A stretch of DNA of 64,000 nucleotides from Cinnamomum chago (lineage: Eukaryota > Streptophyta > Magnoliopsida > Laurales > Lauraceae). Within the stretch, counting starts at the first letter, position 1. Each line of letters begins with the position of its first letter. Below the pieces are notes generated by a model. The model did no database searches. It saw nothing but the letters and a program-made list of their open reading frames with translations, and was not told the origin of the DNA. The stretch lies in contig CP142451.1 in NCBI GenBank assembly GCA_038049695.1, positions 33,278,001 to 33,342,000 of the forward strand, written 5' to 3'. Positions 44,660 through 57,266 of this stretch are shown piece by piece. Position numbers and translations under genes: made by a program.

Positions 44660-47422
44660 CCCTATATATATATATATGTGTGTGTGTGTGTCCAATTCTT
44701 ATATATGAAAGCCACTCTTTTCAATTGAGAAATCGGTTCCAGTTTTTGCAATTTATTTTGACTATTTTAATTTCTTTTGACCCTCCCAATTCCCTATGTC
44801 CCACGTCCCCTTTCATTAATACATCAAAAAAAAAATCCACATCAAAATCGTTCTCCTTTCTCATATCTCCTCTTAATGCAGTTATCTATAAGTGTTCTTC
44901 AACCATTCCCCTTCTCCTTTCTTCTCACGTTTTTGCTCTCTTATTCTTCTTCATCCTCATGTCAACTTCCTCCACAATAATCCCCCTCTTCCAAAGGAAG
45001 CAACACCTGTGTATGTGAATAAGATCCTGGATCCTCCACCACTTGCCTGACACTTTCTGCGAATGGTAACCTGTTATCTCACTCGCGCTTAACAACTTGA
45101 AGATTTGGTTCGGCATACATAAAGAGCATCGACTCTTCTCCTTCCTCGACTCCTCCTTAGAACAAACTTCAACTGTGACGTCCTAACCGTGGTAGCGAGA
45201 ATGTTAAGATTGCGATATGGGATAATGCTTAGAAGATAAATTTCCCCATTTGATCGGTCACTGACGTCATCGAAATTGCTACTTCCTTCATCGAATTGTA
45301 ACGTATACCTACTATACGTTATATGTTAGAGATAATTGTGATCAGCTATAGTGATTGGTTTTTCCCTTTTTTTCTTTTTAGATCTCAATTTTTGTTTCTC
45401 TTTGTACATCTTAGTCTCAATTGGTGATGAAGAACAATTTGTTATACCCATCATATGTTGTAATGCTATAATGGTTTTATGCACACCAACTGTATGGTAA
45501 AATGTTTGAGTCAACTGTGATTATCTTCATAAGATCATCATGGTGTTTTTCCCAATTCACACATCCATTATGCATCCATCGTATTACAGTATGTTTTCTA
45601 ATTAGATTGATATAAAAATCTACTCTTAAATTCGAGATATGTTTTCGAATACCTATTTTTGTATGATATTTTCTTGCAATGGAATATGTTGTATACTTTG
45701 TTCATGTTTTGGTTAAAGAACATCCAAAAAGTTTAAAAGTTAATTTCTCTTCTATTATATAATGATTTGGTTCATAACTTGATGCGTCGTCCATCACAAA
45801 TTGCACAATTGTAGCATATCGATTTCCTACCACTACTGTAATTTCACCTTTCACCACACAAATTATAAGAAAATAAGTTGATCCCCTTTCTGCATCAACT
45901 GACATTATTAAAATAAAATCAAATAAAGTATACAAATTAAAAATCAACGTCTTACAACATTTTGTTCACCTAACAAACATAGAACTTCATTCACAATCCT
46001 TCAGCACAATTGTTCATCAGTGTTCTTCACTGGGGTCCTTTAATTAATTTCAATATTTTTAATAAGTATAGGAAAAAGAAAATAAAGGAATAGAAATGGA
46101 AATGGTTTTAAGATCTCAATATTTCATATTTTTACTAAAATTTTTACAATTCTATATTTATTATTTTTTTATATTCTCAATTGTGTGACTTTTAAGAAAG
46201 CCTCTAAATTTATGTGTGAGAAATACTTCTATTTTAGATTTTATAAAATATAAACATATGAAATCAAAATTAAATAATATTTATTGTATGACTTCTAAGG
46301 CCCGTGCTAAGCACGGGGATATTTTGCTAGTTATAATTGAGTGAAACAGTGATATTGTTGGGTCACAAAGTCAAAAAATAAAATATATATAGAAGGTGGA
46401 TAATTCTCAATGTCATTTCGACCAAAGTATAAGTTACATAAATGTATTTTCTTAGGGGCTGGTAGCTACTTGTGTGGGTTCTATTTTCTAGTCAGCCTTC
46501 TCTGTTGTATTTTTACTTCTAGATAATGAAATGCCCATTTAGCATAAAAACAAGTTATATAAATGTAAAGTATACATTTTTCTTACTTTTTAAATTGCCA
46601 AGTGAAATGGAGGTTGTTTCTTTGTCATCAAGAAAGAGGAATCTCTCCTTTCTATTGGTTTTGATCAATCAGAATTAGAAATCAAATCGAATGATCATTT
46701 AACTATATCTGAAAAGAAAAGTGACTAAGATTACGTGTAAATGATTGAGCCATTGAAAATTATTAAGAATAATATAGTAAAGTTTGTAACTGAGTGGTCA
46801 AAGTTGAGAATGTGTTGGTGAAAATCAATGATTTTGATATATATAATAATTGTTATAATTTCATGAAAATTTCTTTAAAGAGATTAATTCGACATGAAAC
46901 TATTTTCAAAGAAAATAAAATAAAATAGCACAAACAAACATAAGCATTAAGAATTCATCACTCTAAATAATGGATTCGTCTTATTAATGCTCAAAAGGAG
47001 GTTTTTATTTTAAAAAAAAAAGAGAGAAAAGTTTGTTTAAAAAGAAAATAGGTAGCCACACATCTTAGTGGACATAGTTGTGAAAGATTATTTTATTTAA
47101 TAGATCTAAAAGAATTTCAAAGTTATTTCCAAATTGTAAAAAATTAAAGAAGATACCCTAAGAACACTTTCAGAAATTGTGGGATCGAGAAGTGTTTCGG
47201 AAAGACATGTGGCATGTACGTAGTGCCCATTGGTCCTATCACATGCGGGGTTAGGAAAGTATTGATATATGAAAAAACCAGATTTGTTTGTCAATTTTAG
47301 CTGCTTGGGCAAAGATGAAGAATGATTGTGAATTGTTCAGTACTCATATTTACCATCCGCTTCTATTGGCCATATACAGCTCGAATAGCTACCAGCGTCT
47401 AATGATGTTTATTCTCCATAGA
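44660..47422. other. Intergenic region including Helitron-like DNA
   Basis: AT-rich, no convincing gene. A (TA)n-(TG)n microsatellite follows the MULE. The region up to 46330 probably includes a non-autonomous Helitron whose 3' end is annotated separately; its 5' end could not be placed. 46331-47422 shows nothing recognisable. Confidence 0.4.
46301..46330 (+). mobile_element. Helitron 3' terminus (hairpin + CTAG)
   Basis: CCCGTGCT-AA-GCACGGG forms an 7-8 bp stem (46301-46317). Ten bases later CTAG (46327-46330) is followed by T. A GC hairpin 10-12 bp before CTRR with a T on the 3' side is the structural signature of Helitron ends. No Rep/helicase gene is present, so a non-autonomous copy is likely. 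Confidence 0.6.
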
Positions 47423-47427
47423 TGACT

Positions 47428-50352
47428 TGTAACACCCTCAACCCCATCTAAGTGTGATTAATACTTAATTAATCTCGATTAGATGTCTAATGTTTGTTTT
47501 GAATGAGTTTATGGTGGATTAGGTAGATAAGTGGGCTTTTGTGTAAACTCGGGTAGAATTATGACTCTTTGAATAGTTAGGGTCGCGTGTATTGTTTCAG
47601 TTTTAGTGGGTTCTTTGGGTACACTATAGAGCATTTCCTATTGAGTCATTTTCCTGTTTTGACCCAAGCCATTTGAGCCCAACTCTACTCATATTCAGGC
47701 CCCTTTTCCAGCCAAGGCCCCTTTCCCAAAATATATTAAATTGAATGGGTTTGCATGCAAAACCCATGAATAAAATCCCTTTAAAAGAGCCCACCCCCCT
47801 CCCAGCCGATCACTCTCTTCTTCCCTCAGTTGCATGTAATGCATTTCATCTTCTTTTTTCTAGCTTTCTTTCATTCTCTCTTCTAATCAAAGCAAGGGCC
47901 ATTGATATAAGATTTGAAAATCCCCTCTTCATCTTCAATCCTATATATCTACATCTCCTACAAACAACCTTATCTCAAATCACCTCCATTGATAAGGTTT
48001 TCACTCAACCATCTTTTCTTCGCTTCCACTCAAGTTAATGAGGGTTGTGTATGTTGGATTTGTGGAGCTAGAAAGCTTCACTCAGCTCCAAGTGCAACAT
48101 CGTCTCCATCCTCAAGCTTTCTTCATCGCCATCTTCTCCTATCTCCTCCATTGGTAAGATCTCTCCTTCCTAATGATTCTCCAAAGTTAGAATGGGTTGT
48201 AGGATCCTATTTTGGTTGCATGCACCCTCGTTTAGCTTATCTTTTGCATTTCACCATTTTAGGAGCTTCACATGAGTTAGTGAATTGAGAATTTTACTAC
48301 AATTGAGTCAAATAAGGGTATTAAAGTTGAAAAGCACCAATTAAAGGCAATTATGAGCAATTAAATTCATGCATATTGGTATGATCCTTGATAGTATGAT
48401 AAGTGTTTCATTATGAATTTAATTCAGCCCAATTTTCTAATTGTTGTTTAAATGGAAGAATGAGTCTTAGTGATAATGGGTTAAGGAAGATTGAAATGGG
48501 TATAAGAAAATGGATGGAATAAGAGTATTGGATGCTCAAATTGAGTAGGAATGGTCTTTGGAATGTATTAGAAAAAAGTATGAAAATTTAGGACGGAATG
48601 GAATGGAAGAACAATTCAGAGAGTGCCTTCCCAGGTTCAGTCTTCGGAGTTTGGTCAACTGTCGGTTAACAGACTTCGACTCGTTTATCTGGATAAAGAA
48701 AATATCGGAAATCAGAGTTTGGTTAACCGAGCCCTCACCGACAGGTGATAAAAATCCTTCGGTCATAATAGTTGGATTGGTATTTTCGTACAGTCTGAAC
48801 TTGTAGGACCTCGGTTAGCTGTCGGCTAACTGAAGTGACCACTCCCGATTAACCAACAGTAACCGAGAGGTTACTGAACCCCACTGGGTTCTTTTGATGA
48901 GAAATAAGCTTTAACATTTACTTAGGAAAGTTTATATAACTAGTCATGGTCAACCCTAAGGATGACTATGATGCGTATACTAAGCCAATAAGACTTTAGG
49001 ACATTGAAAGGCCTTGTAGGCAATAGAAATGAAACCCTTGACCGTTTATCATAGTCCAATGGAGATTATTTGCACGAGAAATATTGGGGCTGAGATAATC
49101 TCATGCACTCACTACATCGTAATGGATGGTTAGAGGCTACTGGTAAATAGATTAGGTTGAATATTAAATTACCTCAAATAAATGTTCATATGCATAAATC
49201 GTATTATTTTCCAATTAGTTATTGTAATTGTCCTTCAAATGTTGCTGTATAATGATTTGAAATTTGAACTGACTAAGTATGAGATTTGAATAGAATTGAT
49301 TCGAAATGAATAGAATCGAAATGAATGGATTCGAAATGAATTGAATTGAATAGTCTTACTCAAGTTCTATTATTTGATTCTCATGGTTCGACACTACTTA
49401 GCTTCGACCGTACGATACTCGACGAGGTTAAATTTGATTTAGTTATTTGAGGCCATTGCAGTAGGTCGTCTAGAGCGCCGAACTCCAGAACCAAATAGCC
49501 AGGTCAACCTTTGGCCAGGCCACTGGTGATATTGCAACATGAGTGCTCTCTAATTGAAAGGATAGAGCCAAGATAGTAGTCAACTAGTAAAGTGAATCTC
49601 TCGATCTAGTATTCAAAAAGCATGATTAATTCATAGTGCATAAATTTGCTTAGTGGACTATTGTTTGATCTCTATTTAATCACTGGTCATCAAATCTAAA
49701 TTGATACAACATGTGTTAATTCATAAATTTCTTAATACTTTACTGAATTGTCGTATTCACGGTGCTACTCTTGGTGTCACAGATTCAATTACAGAAATCG
49801 ATGTTGCTTGATTCCAGGAGACTGAGTAAAAGTATTAGTAGTTTCTCCAAGATTAGAGTGTGAGCTGACTAAAGATATCAGCTAGCTTTGATTGTCGAAG
49901 AACACATAAGAGATAACTTGGGTTTGGGAATAGACTTGCATCATTTCACCTTGCATTTATTCTACAGATATGTATATGATCAATCATGATTGGAATTCGT
50001 CTTGGAACATGTTTCAATTATATAAAGCATCTTGTAGTTGTTACCTTTGAAGTACTTTGGAATTATGCATGTAAGGGGTTTTGACTTTCTAATTTAAATT
50101 AATGGACATTCTTATTGTGTAATTATTGGAATTATTAATGGACTGTTCATACTTTAAAACCGATGATAATACAGGCTTTCGCGTGAAATGTATAGTGACA
50201 GGTGCCATCGGTATATCCTCCCACGTGTGAAGTGTTATTTTCTCCTTTGTGGAACTCATACTTGGTCCGAAACAGGTGCGAATCTCATGGGAGTACGTGT
50301 CACATCTCAGAAATTACCCTCATCAAGAAAATCTTGTGCTCGGGACATGACA
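47428..50352 (+). mobile_element. TG...CA element copy C (5 bp target duplication TGACT)
   Basis: Starts TGTAACACCCTCAACCCC and ends GGGACATGACA, flanked by TGACT at 47423-47427 and 50353-50357, a perfect 5 bp duplication. 2925 bp. It has the leader (CT-rich, about 47800-48150), a splice donor TTG|GTAAGA at 48154, a palindrome array (48650-48875) and an acceptor-like GGTGTCACAG near 49782. The acidic frame is not preserved after that acceptor. No pol genes. Confidence 0.85.
48650..48875. repeat. GGTTAACC / CGGTTAGC palindrome array in copy C
   Basis: Words GTCGGTTAACAG, GGTTAACCGAG, TCGGTTAGCTG, GTCGGCTAACTG and GATTAACC alternate over ~220 bp, in the same relative place as the arrays of the other copies. 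More decayed than in A or D. Confidence 0.65.
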
Positions 50353-50357
50353 TGACT

Positions 50358-50875
50358 CACCCATAGTTTTGTTGATATGGAAGGACTAATCAGCCCACTG
50401 ACAACATTGTGCCAATAGATTTAAACATGGAGAATAATATAAGCTTTTTACTTAAAATATCTTAGCAATACATCTAAGTACGATGCTTTTTTAGTCATTT
50501 AACAACATTATCTCTTCTATAGTGGTTACATTTCTTTCGGCCCTCGAGAATCCTTGTGTGTAGAATCTAAAGCTCATTATACATGTATGTAAAGCTAAAA
50601 AAACACTCACCTATGGTTCAGTTCCTTTCAATACAGTTATACTATTATAGTGTATTGTGATACTAGATAATAACTATTGTGTTGCATGGGATGCCATGAT
50701 AAAAATCAGTAGTGTTAATCAAAGCCATGGACGGAGGGAGGGGAGGTCAAGTGAGGGCAATTACCCCCACTCACTTTTTTAAAATCTCAATAGTATAGTG
50801 GGTCTTACACCCTTTGTCATGGGTAAATTTGTCATTTTTCTATTTTTGCCCTTACTCACCTTTTGGTACAACTTA
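50358..50875. other. Spacer between copy C and the second MULE
   Basis: No gene. GGACGGAGGGAGGGGAGG (50729-50746) resembles the edge of another plant DNA transposon. A piece CATTTTTCTATTTTTGCC...ACTCACCTTTT at about 50834 is repeated at about 50922. Confidence 0.4.
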
Positions 50876-51327
50876 ATAGAATCCCAACAGACACATTGGA
50901 GCAATGTTGTCAATTAATCATTTTTCTATTTTTGCCTCTACTCACCTTTTAATACAAATAGAAGAGAGCTGCTACTCTCCACACACTGCAATAAATGGAG
51001 ATTAAAATACCCACTTGTAAATTTACCAAAAAGGACTCCAGTAAGAAGTATTAGCCCCTCCCATTTGCTTTCTACACTCCCATGTTTTCCCTCCATTACG
51101 TTGAATGGCCTCCCTCCCTCAAACGACGACAATCTCCTTCTCCATGCTACACTAATCTATTTTCAAAACGAAAGCAGCATTTCCTTCTCAGTCTCACTCC
51201 CATTGCTATCCCCTCTCTTTCATCTTCTCTCACTCTTTAAATCTTCACCTCATCCTCTATTTTACTTCATCTCATTAATTTTGATTTCATTCAAAGTTGT
51301 TACACATTGAACTAATATTATTAAGCA

Positions 51328-53736
51328 ATGGACGAGCCAAATGACAAGTAGATGATGGTTCCTGATCATTCTAGCAATGAAGAGGTAAGCATATTCATCA
51401 CGATTTGTTGAATTAGTTTGAGACGAACCATTCGGCCCTGCATATCTGTTCCGTTGTACTTTGGGCAGCATCACAATATCAAAATAGTTCACCATTGAAC
51501 GACACTACAATGACGTACAATTTTTTTTTAATTTGGCCATTCATGACCGAACAGAAGCAATAAATGTGGTTGTATTTGGCCGAACAATTTAATTATGTTC
51601 GGATATTCAGAGCCGTGCAGTGGTATTATTTACATACTCTAACAAAATTGGTTCCATAGCAGTGGAATGCATCTATTGAATGCAGCAAGGTTGACTCGGA
51701 ATATGTGGTTGACTATAGCAAAGAATTTATCACCCCAAGAGGTAATAAATGTAGATGAATCATTCAATATTTAAATTGATGTTGTCACTTGGTTCAATCT
51801 AATTTTGTTTGGTTATGTGTAGATATTCATAAGCCGAGAAGCCCAAATTAATTAAGTGGGCTATTGATGTTGGGAGGAGAAATGGTTTCATTGTTGTGAT
51901 TGAGACATCAGCAATGCCTAACAACAGAAATAAAAAACCAAGATTTCCCCTTGGGTGTGAGAGGAGTGGGTCTTATAGAGACACGATGATAACTAAAGAT
52001 GGGACTGTAGGGAAGAAATTGAAGATGACTGGTTCGAAGAAATATGAATGCTCATTCACGTTACAAGGCAAAATGATGGGCTTAAATGATGAATGGATGT
52101 TGCATGTAGTATGTGGTGTGCATAATCATCCAGCCGCAGAATTCCTAGAAGGGCACTCATTTGCAGGGAGATTAACAGAGGAGGAAATTAACTTCATTGC
52201 TAGTTGACATGTCCAAGAATATGGTTCAGCCAAAAGATATATTGGTGACATTGAAACATAAAAGTGAGTTAAATGTAAGCACAATGAAGACCATTTACAA
52301 TGCACGTCATAGGCATAAAGTTGCGGAGAGGGCTGGACCGAGTCAGATGCACCAACTGTTTCAATTATTGGCGGAACATAAGTACATTGAGTGGCATAGG
52401 AACTGTCCCGAAACAGATACTGTCATTGACTTATTCTTCACACACCCTACCAGCTTAGACTTATTGCGTGTATTTCCTTATGTGTTAATAATGGATTGCA
52501 CTTACAAGACCAATCATTATCGAATGCCCTTATTGGAGATTACTGGGGTGACATCCACAGAGAAGACTTTTTCTGTATGCATTGTATACCTCTAGAATAA
52601 ACGCGAAGACTGCTACTCATGGGCATTGGGTATATTAAATACCGTGATTGACGAGGGTGTTCCTCCTAGTGTGATTGTCACAGACAAAGAGATGGTTTTA
52701 ATGAACGCCATATCTAATGTTTTCCCTAGTGGCAAACATCTTTTATGCAGATGGCATATCAATAGAAATATTTTGGCTAAATGCAAGAAGTTGTTTGAGA
52801 CAAAGGAAAAGTGGGACCGATTTATAATGAGCTGGAACATGTTGGTTTCCTCATCCATAGAGGAACATTACAATATGTAATTCAACTTGTTTCAGAAAGA
52901 GTTCATCACCTATTTGACAGCACTTTAGTATATTAGAGGATCCTGGTTAGATACGTACAAGGACATATTTGTGGCTGCCTGGATGGACAAGGTCATGCAT
53001 TTTGGGAACACTACAAACAGGGTGGAGAGTTCACATGCACAACTGAAGCGGCAGCTTGGATCAAGCCAAGGGACTTTTGAAGACTCTTGGACGAAGAGTC
53101 ACAACTTACTTCAGCTGCAATATACAAATATAAAGGCATCATTTGAAAAAAGTAAGACGGTTGTGCAACATAATTTCAAGCCTTCAGAATTCAACTAAAT
53201 GTGACCCCTCTACCTTTGAATTGGTCGAATCTACCCAGGACAGTTACTCCCTTGCCTTGACTGGAGATACTATTGATCAGTGATCGTACCAAGGGAATTG
53301 TCCTCTTTATGATCGGTGGATGACGATGCCGGATATGGGACATCTTATTTCATCGCACTATAACGTTGTCCTATATATATCACATGTCAGTTGAACAATG
53401 CCTAACTTTTCTTCCTCTTTGATCGGTGCCTATTCCTACTACTGCTAGGCGGGAGATTGCAATCGGTTTTGTCAATCAGAACCACTTCGTTCAGGTGATA
53501 ATAGTATATACATTATTGTACCTCTTTTTTTTTACGTGATAATCAGAACCACTCAAATTCTTTGTCCTGTGTAGGTTTTCCTTGTTCAAGGTCATCCAAT
53601 TCCACCCATTGCTACTAATTGGCGGCGTTACCATTACCCTTCTGCAAATGGTCGGGATACAACTTATCAATCCCAGATACAACTATTCAGAGAAATTATC
53701 AGTCCATCAGTTGCCACATGCGAAATGATCGAGTGA
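51328..53736 (+). pseudogene. MULE transposase with C-terminal OTU-like segment
   Basis: Several exons. Exon 1 starts ATG at 51328 (M-D-E-P-N-D-K, then a stop). A second piece ends S-K-E-F-I-T-P-R at ~51738. Then come the N-terminal zinc region (K-W-A-I-D-V-G-R-R-N-G and C-E-R-S-G-S-Y-R; H-V-V-C-G-V-H-N-H), the transposase core (L-I-M-D-C-T-Y-K-T-N; V-I-V-T-D-K-E; H-L-L-C-R-W-H-I-N-R-N) and N-R-V-E-S-S-H. Breaks: frameshifts near 51852 and 52200; stops at 52593, 52878 and 52926. Downstream, R-W-M-T-M-P-D-M-G-H-L-I, then (other frame) A-I-G-F-V-N-Q-N-H-F-V-Q, an intron (53496-53574) and V-F-L-V-Q-G-H-P-I-P-P match the end of the otubain-like domain found fused to this transposase type in plants. 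The catalytic Cys part of the OTU domain is not visible. Clearly inactive. Confidence 0.85.
51425..51615. repeat. TTCGGCC / GGCCGAAC word cluster, left
   Basis: ATTCGGCCC, GACCGAACAG, GGCCGAACAA and GTTCGGATA occur within 190 bp, in an intron of the transposase pseudogene. A similar cluster lies near the other end (59555-59780). Confidence 0.5.
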
Positions 53737-54142
53737 GAATGATTGTTTTATTTTCTAAAGATGTAGATGGATGTAATAGTTTTTTTTCAATGAAATTGAG
53801 ACTAGTTGTTACTTTTTCACTTGTATTGTTATAAAGCATGTTCCATATATTTTAATGATGCATGGTAAAACTTTATAATTGTATGTTGATTATGTGATAC
53901 TGCACGGTCCTGAGACTACGGAGAAGATTTAATTGCACGGACCTGCTTAATAAAAAAATATCAATTTGTTCGAATTCTTATAACCGAATAGAAGCCGTTT
54001 GTACGACGCAATGATACCGTATATGTATTAAATATCTGGCCCTGAGACGCTGGACAACATTGGAAAAAATATAAATTAAGCCAGTACAGAAATAAACTTC
54101 AGACTCAAGCGCAAAGCCATCCATTAAAATGTAAGTTAACGC
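53737..54142. other. 3' flank of the transposase pseudogene
   Basis: No gene. Contains GTTCGAATTC...ACCGAATAG words like the clusters nearer the ends of the MULE. Copy D is inserted at 54143. Confidence 0.4.
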
Positions 54143-54531
54143 TGTCGCGACCCCGGACCGGGCCCGCGGGGCTAATCCGGGATCGGGACTAATTAATCAT
54201 ATTAAGGATGACAAGGTGTTAAGTGTACACCCACAGGTGTCCGCGGTGAGGATATCACAACAACATAAATATTTCTTTCAATGCGGAAGCGTGTAGCAAA
54301 TCAAACATTCAATTTTTGTCACAAGATAAAAACACTTGTATAAACCAAGTATCAGAATGAGCAATGATCATAAGTGCTTTCCCAGAAGAAAGTTAAAGTT
54401 TATACAAAAGATCATTTAATTACATTTCCCAAAAATAGAGGCCAACAAAGGCCAATAAAAACAAAATACTAACTCCCAAGGAATGGTTAAACGTTTTCCA
54501 AAATGTTTCGTCTCTCATAGCAATCAAATGT

Positions 54532-54623
54532 CTAAACGACATCATCAGCATGCCATTCAACTAGGCGTTGCGGTTCACCGACCGCGTCCTCAAACTCCGC
54601 CTTGGGATAGGCAATGTCTGGAC
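54532..54623 (-). other. Acidic terminal-exon reading frame of copy D (intact)
   Basis: After the acceptor TACTAAG the frame is open for 29 codons: G-P-D-I-A-Y-P-K-A-E-F-E-D-A-V-G, then E-P-Q-R-L-V-E-W-H-A-D-D-V-V-stop. A stop lies in frame just upstream of the acceptor, so the frame makes sense only after splicing. E-P-Q-R-L is identical in copy B. No Met; family unknown. Confidence 0.5.
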
Positions 54624-55627
54624 CTTAGTACCAAAGAGTGGGTCAAACATGACGGTTTGGAAAATTGGTGAAAAGACATGACAATATAATAATAAATGAA
54701 TTTACCTTCAAAAGCATTTAAACCTGTTTAAATAACAATTTCCATAAAAGAGATAAATCGTTTATTCAAGTACAAGTATGTGTTGTAAAACATGTAAAGG
54801 TAACCAAGGAAATAGGAAAACAAGCAAGATGACAATCACACGAAGCTAAGTCCTCTATCACCGAAGTGACAAAGCATATCAAGGCATTGATCTCAATCAC
54901 ACGAGGTGAGGAGAAACAACAAAATATATACATATACATATAATATACGGGACATGACCATGGTAGCGAGCAGGGCATTGGGAACCACGGTAGCTATCTG
55001 GGGTATCGGGACAAGACCACGGTAATAACCGGGTGGTGGGATCCAAACTGCAGCAGGCGGGACAAGAGGGAGATCTCCAAGTCGGTGGATCAGACCAACA
55101 GATTTATCCAAGCTTAGTGGTGCCGACTCATAGGTCAAATGACAAGATCAAAACATGTATAAAATACATCAAGTGCAAGTACATAAACAATGGGATGGGG
55201 GTGCTCAAAGGCACAACTATCATATCAATCCGGGTATGCATATCGGGGCTAGCAAAATGCTACAATTACAATTTTAACATTTTCGGGAATGCATAAGAAA
55301 TTTGGAATAATAAAATACGGATGAACTTTCGAAATCTCAAGACAAGTATCGGGGTTTCAGACTAGTTCGAAGTGAATAGGGATCCCGTATGTCTAAATCA
55401 ATAAAGACTTGGTACTCCTCGAGTTTGGGGACATTCCGGGGTCCTTATACACTTCAAGAATTTTCCAAAACTACAATGAAACTTTGTGAAGTGGTTTCTT
55501 TCTCAAACAAATTTCAAATAATGAGTATAAGTATTCCCATCATAATAGGGTTCCCAACAAACCTCTCTTAATCATTTAAACATTTTATTAGTGCTCCCAA
55601 TACAACCCCAGGTGAACAATACCCATC

Positions 55628-55913
55628 GCTTGAGCGGACATTGAGTTCACTTGAGCGGTGAGCTCTCTGGAATAGTTGTCTAGGTGGGTTCGCTCGAGCG
55701 AAGTTGATGTCGCTCGAGCAAACTCATCCAGTATCAGGTTGGCTCGAGCGAAATTTCAGTTCGCTCGAACTAACCACTCTTTGGAATGAGTCATGGGAGG
55801 GTCGCTCGAGCGATGAAGGGTTCGCTCGAGCGAACTGTCCACTGGAATGGTTCAAACCCTTTTCTGGGCACTTTGCTCGAGCGATCTGTCAAGTTCGCTC
55901 GAGCGAACTATCC
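55628..55913. repeat. TTCGCTCGAGCGAA palindrome array in copy D
   Basis: At least nine copies of the 14 bp perfect palindrome TTCGCTCGAGCGAA or close variants, arranged as pairs about 20 bp apart, the pairs 60-70 bp apart (pairs near 55690/55710, 55742/55761, 55801/55821 and 55872/55893). The spacer after each pair carries a CTGTCC or CTATCC-like word. The array lies in the inferred intron. Confidence 0.9.
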
Positions 55914-57266
55914 AGAAACTGGTCCTGGAACAGTTCTTCTCCTCTGTTTCTCCTCCTTATACAACCTCCTTTTTAGCCCCTTGTATACACCATATGAGGA
56001 GCTCAAAGCCCTATCCAAACCAACATCAAATCTCCAACAACATCCATTCCATCCTCCTCCAATAATATCACATCCAAATATAAAGAAAGAAAGGAAAGAA
56101 ACCACTGCACACAAGAGTACATTTGAGCTATAAACAAGAGATAATTGAATGCCATGAACCAATACAGTTCTATGACATCAAATGCACTATCAAGGCTCTT
56201 TCATAAGCATTTATTTCAAGTCAATGCAATAAATAAGCATGAGTGGAAAAACAACAAAATCAATCACATTTCTTATAAAACCATTTAATGCTCAAATAAC
56301 AAATCATCCACTTGCCTTAGGTCCAAGCTAATCAATAACAAGCTCTAAACACTCCTCCAAGTCAAGAATCCAAGCTACAAACAAAATAAATCCCCAAAAC
56401 AAACCCTAAAAGGGTCAACACAAGAAATAAAAAGAGAAACCTAACAATAATGAAAATAGAACCTCTTCAAGGCCAAAGGAACACAAATCTAAGAGATGGG
56501 GAGGGTTGCTTACTTGTAGGTTCTCCAAATGGGCAAGGTGAGCTCAAAGAAAGTCTTGAAATGGAAGGTCTTCTCTAAAAATGGTATCAAGAGAGCTATG
56601 GTGGTGAGGAAGAAGATGATGATCTCTATTTCTCAATTTGTGCAAGGTTGGTGGTGGATTTGGTGATGGAAAAACGAGAGAAGAAGGAAAAGGGAAAACC
56701 CTAGGTGAAGATTGGAGTTGAGCTAGAAAAGGGGAAAGGGAAGGGGAGTTCTCCTTATATAGAAAATGGGGTTGGGTCCCACCACTAGAATTCTTTGTGG
56801 GCTGAAATCATGGTTTTCGGGCCTTTGAACGAATTCGACGAAGAAGAGAAAAATGATCGTCGAAATATCTTGATTACAAAAAGTATATGTTTCGTGGGTT
56901 TCAGGGATATCAAATTTTGGGTACAGATTTAGTGTAAAAGATTGTTTTGCCCTCAATACTAGGAAAGTCGGGTTTCAGGATCTCGAACGGGCACAGAATC
57001 AACATAAAAGTTGTAGGGATTAACGAGACAAGTAAAATGAGATTAAAATAAAAAAACACAAGAATCTCTGATAATTACCCAAGTAAACGCAAAGTCATAA
57101 AAGGATCCCCCAAAGGGCCCCACTAGTCACAAAGGCACTCAAAATTTTCCAAAGTTATATCAAAAGCTATTCTAATCCCCACTTAACAAAAATTCACTAA
57201 ACACGCTTAAAACTAAAAAATGACTTAATTAATACTAATCGAGGTCACTCAGGACGGGGTCTTACA

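Larger units (their letters stand above)
54143..57266 (-). mobile_element. TG...CA element copy D (inserted into the second MULE)
   Basis: Starts TGTCGCGACCCCGGACCGGG and ends GGGGTCTTACA, flanked by AACGC (54138-54142) and GACGC (57267-57271), a 5 bp duplication with one change. 3124 bp. Minus-strand order: TATA (CTATATAAGG, 56753-56762), leader, donor CAA|GTAAGC at 56513, palindrome array (55628-55913), a GTCGGCACCACTAAGC block, acceptor (54625-54624), acidic exon. Collinear with copy B along most of its length apart from the array. No pol genes. Confidence 0.85.

Noticed and set aside
45326-45947. Short minus frames between the MULE and the Helitron end
   Set aside because: No domains and no continuity; typical AT-rich noise.
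55628-55913. CRISPR-like array of regular palindromic repeats
   Set aside because: Spacing is uneven, repeats are shorter than CRISPR repeats, spacers resemble one another, there are no cas genes, and the host is a plant with introns. It belongs to retroelement copy D.
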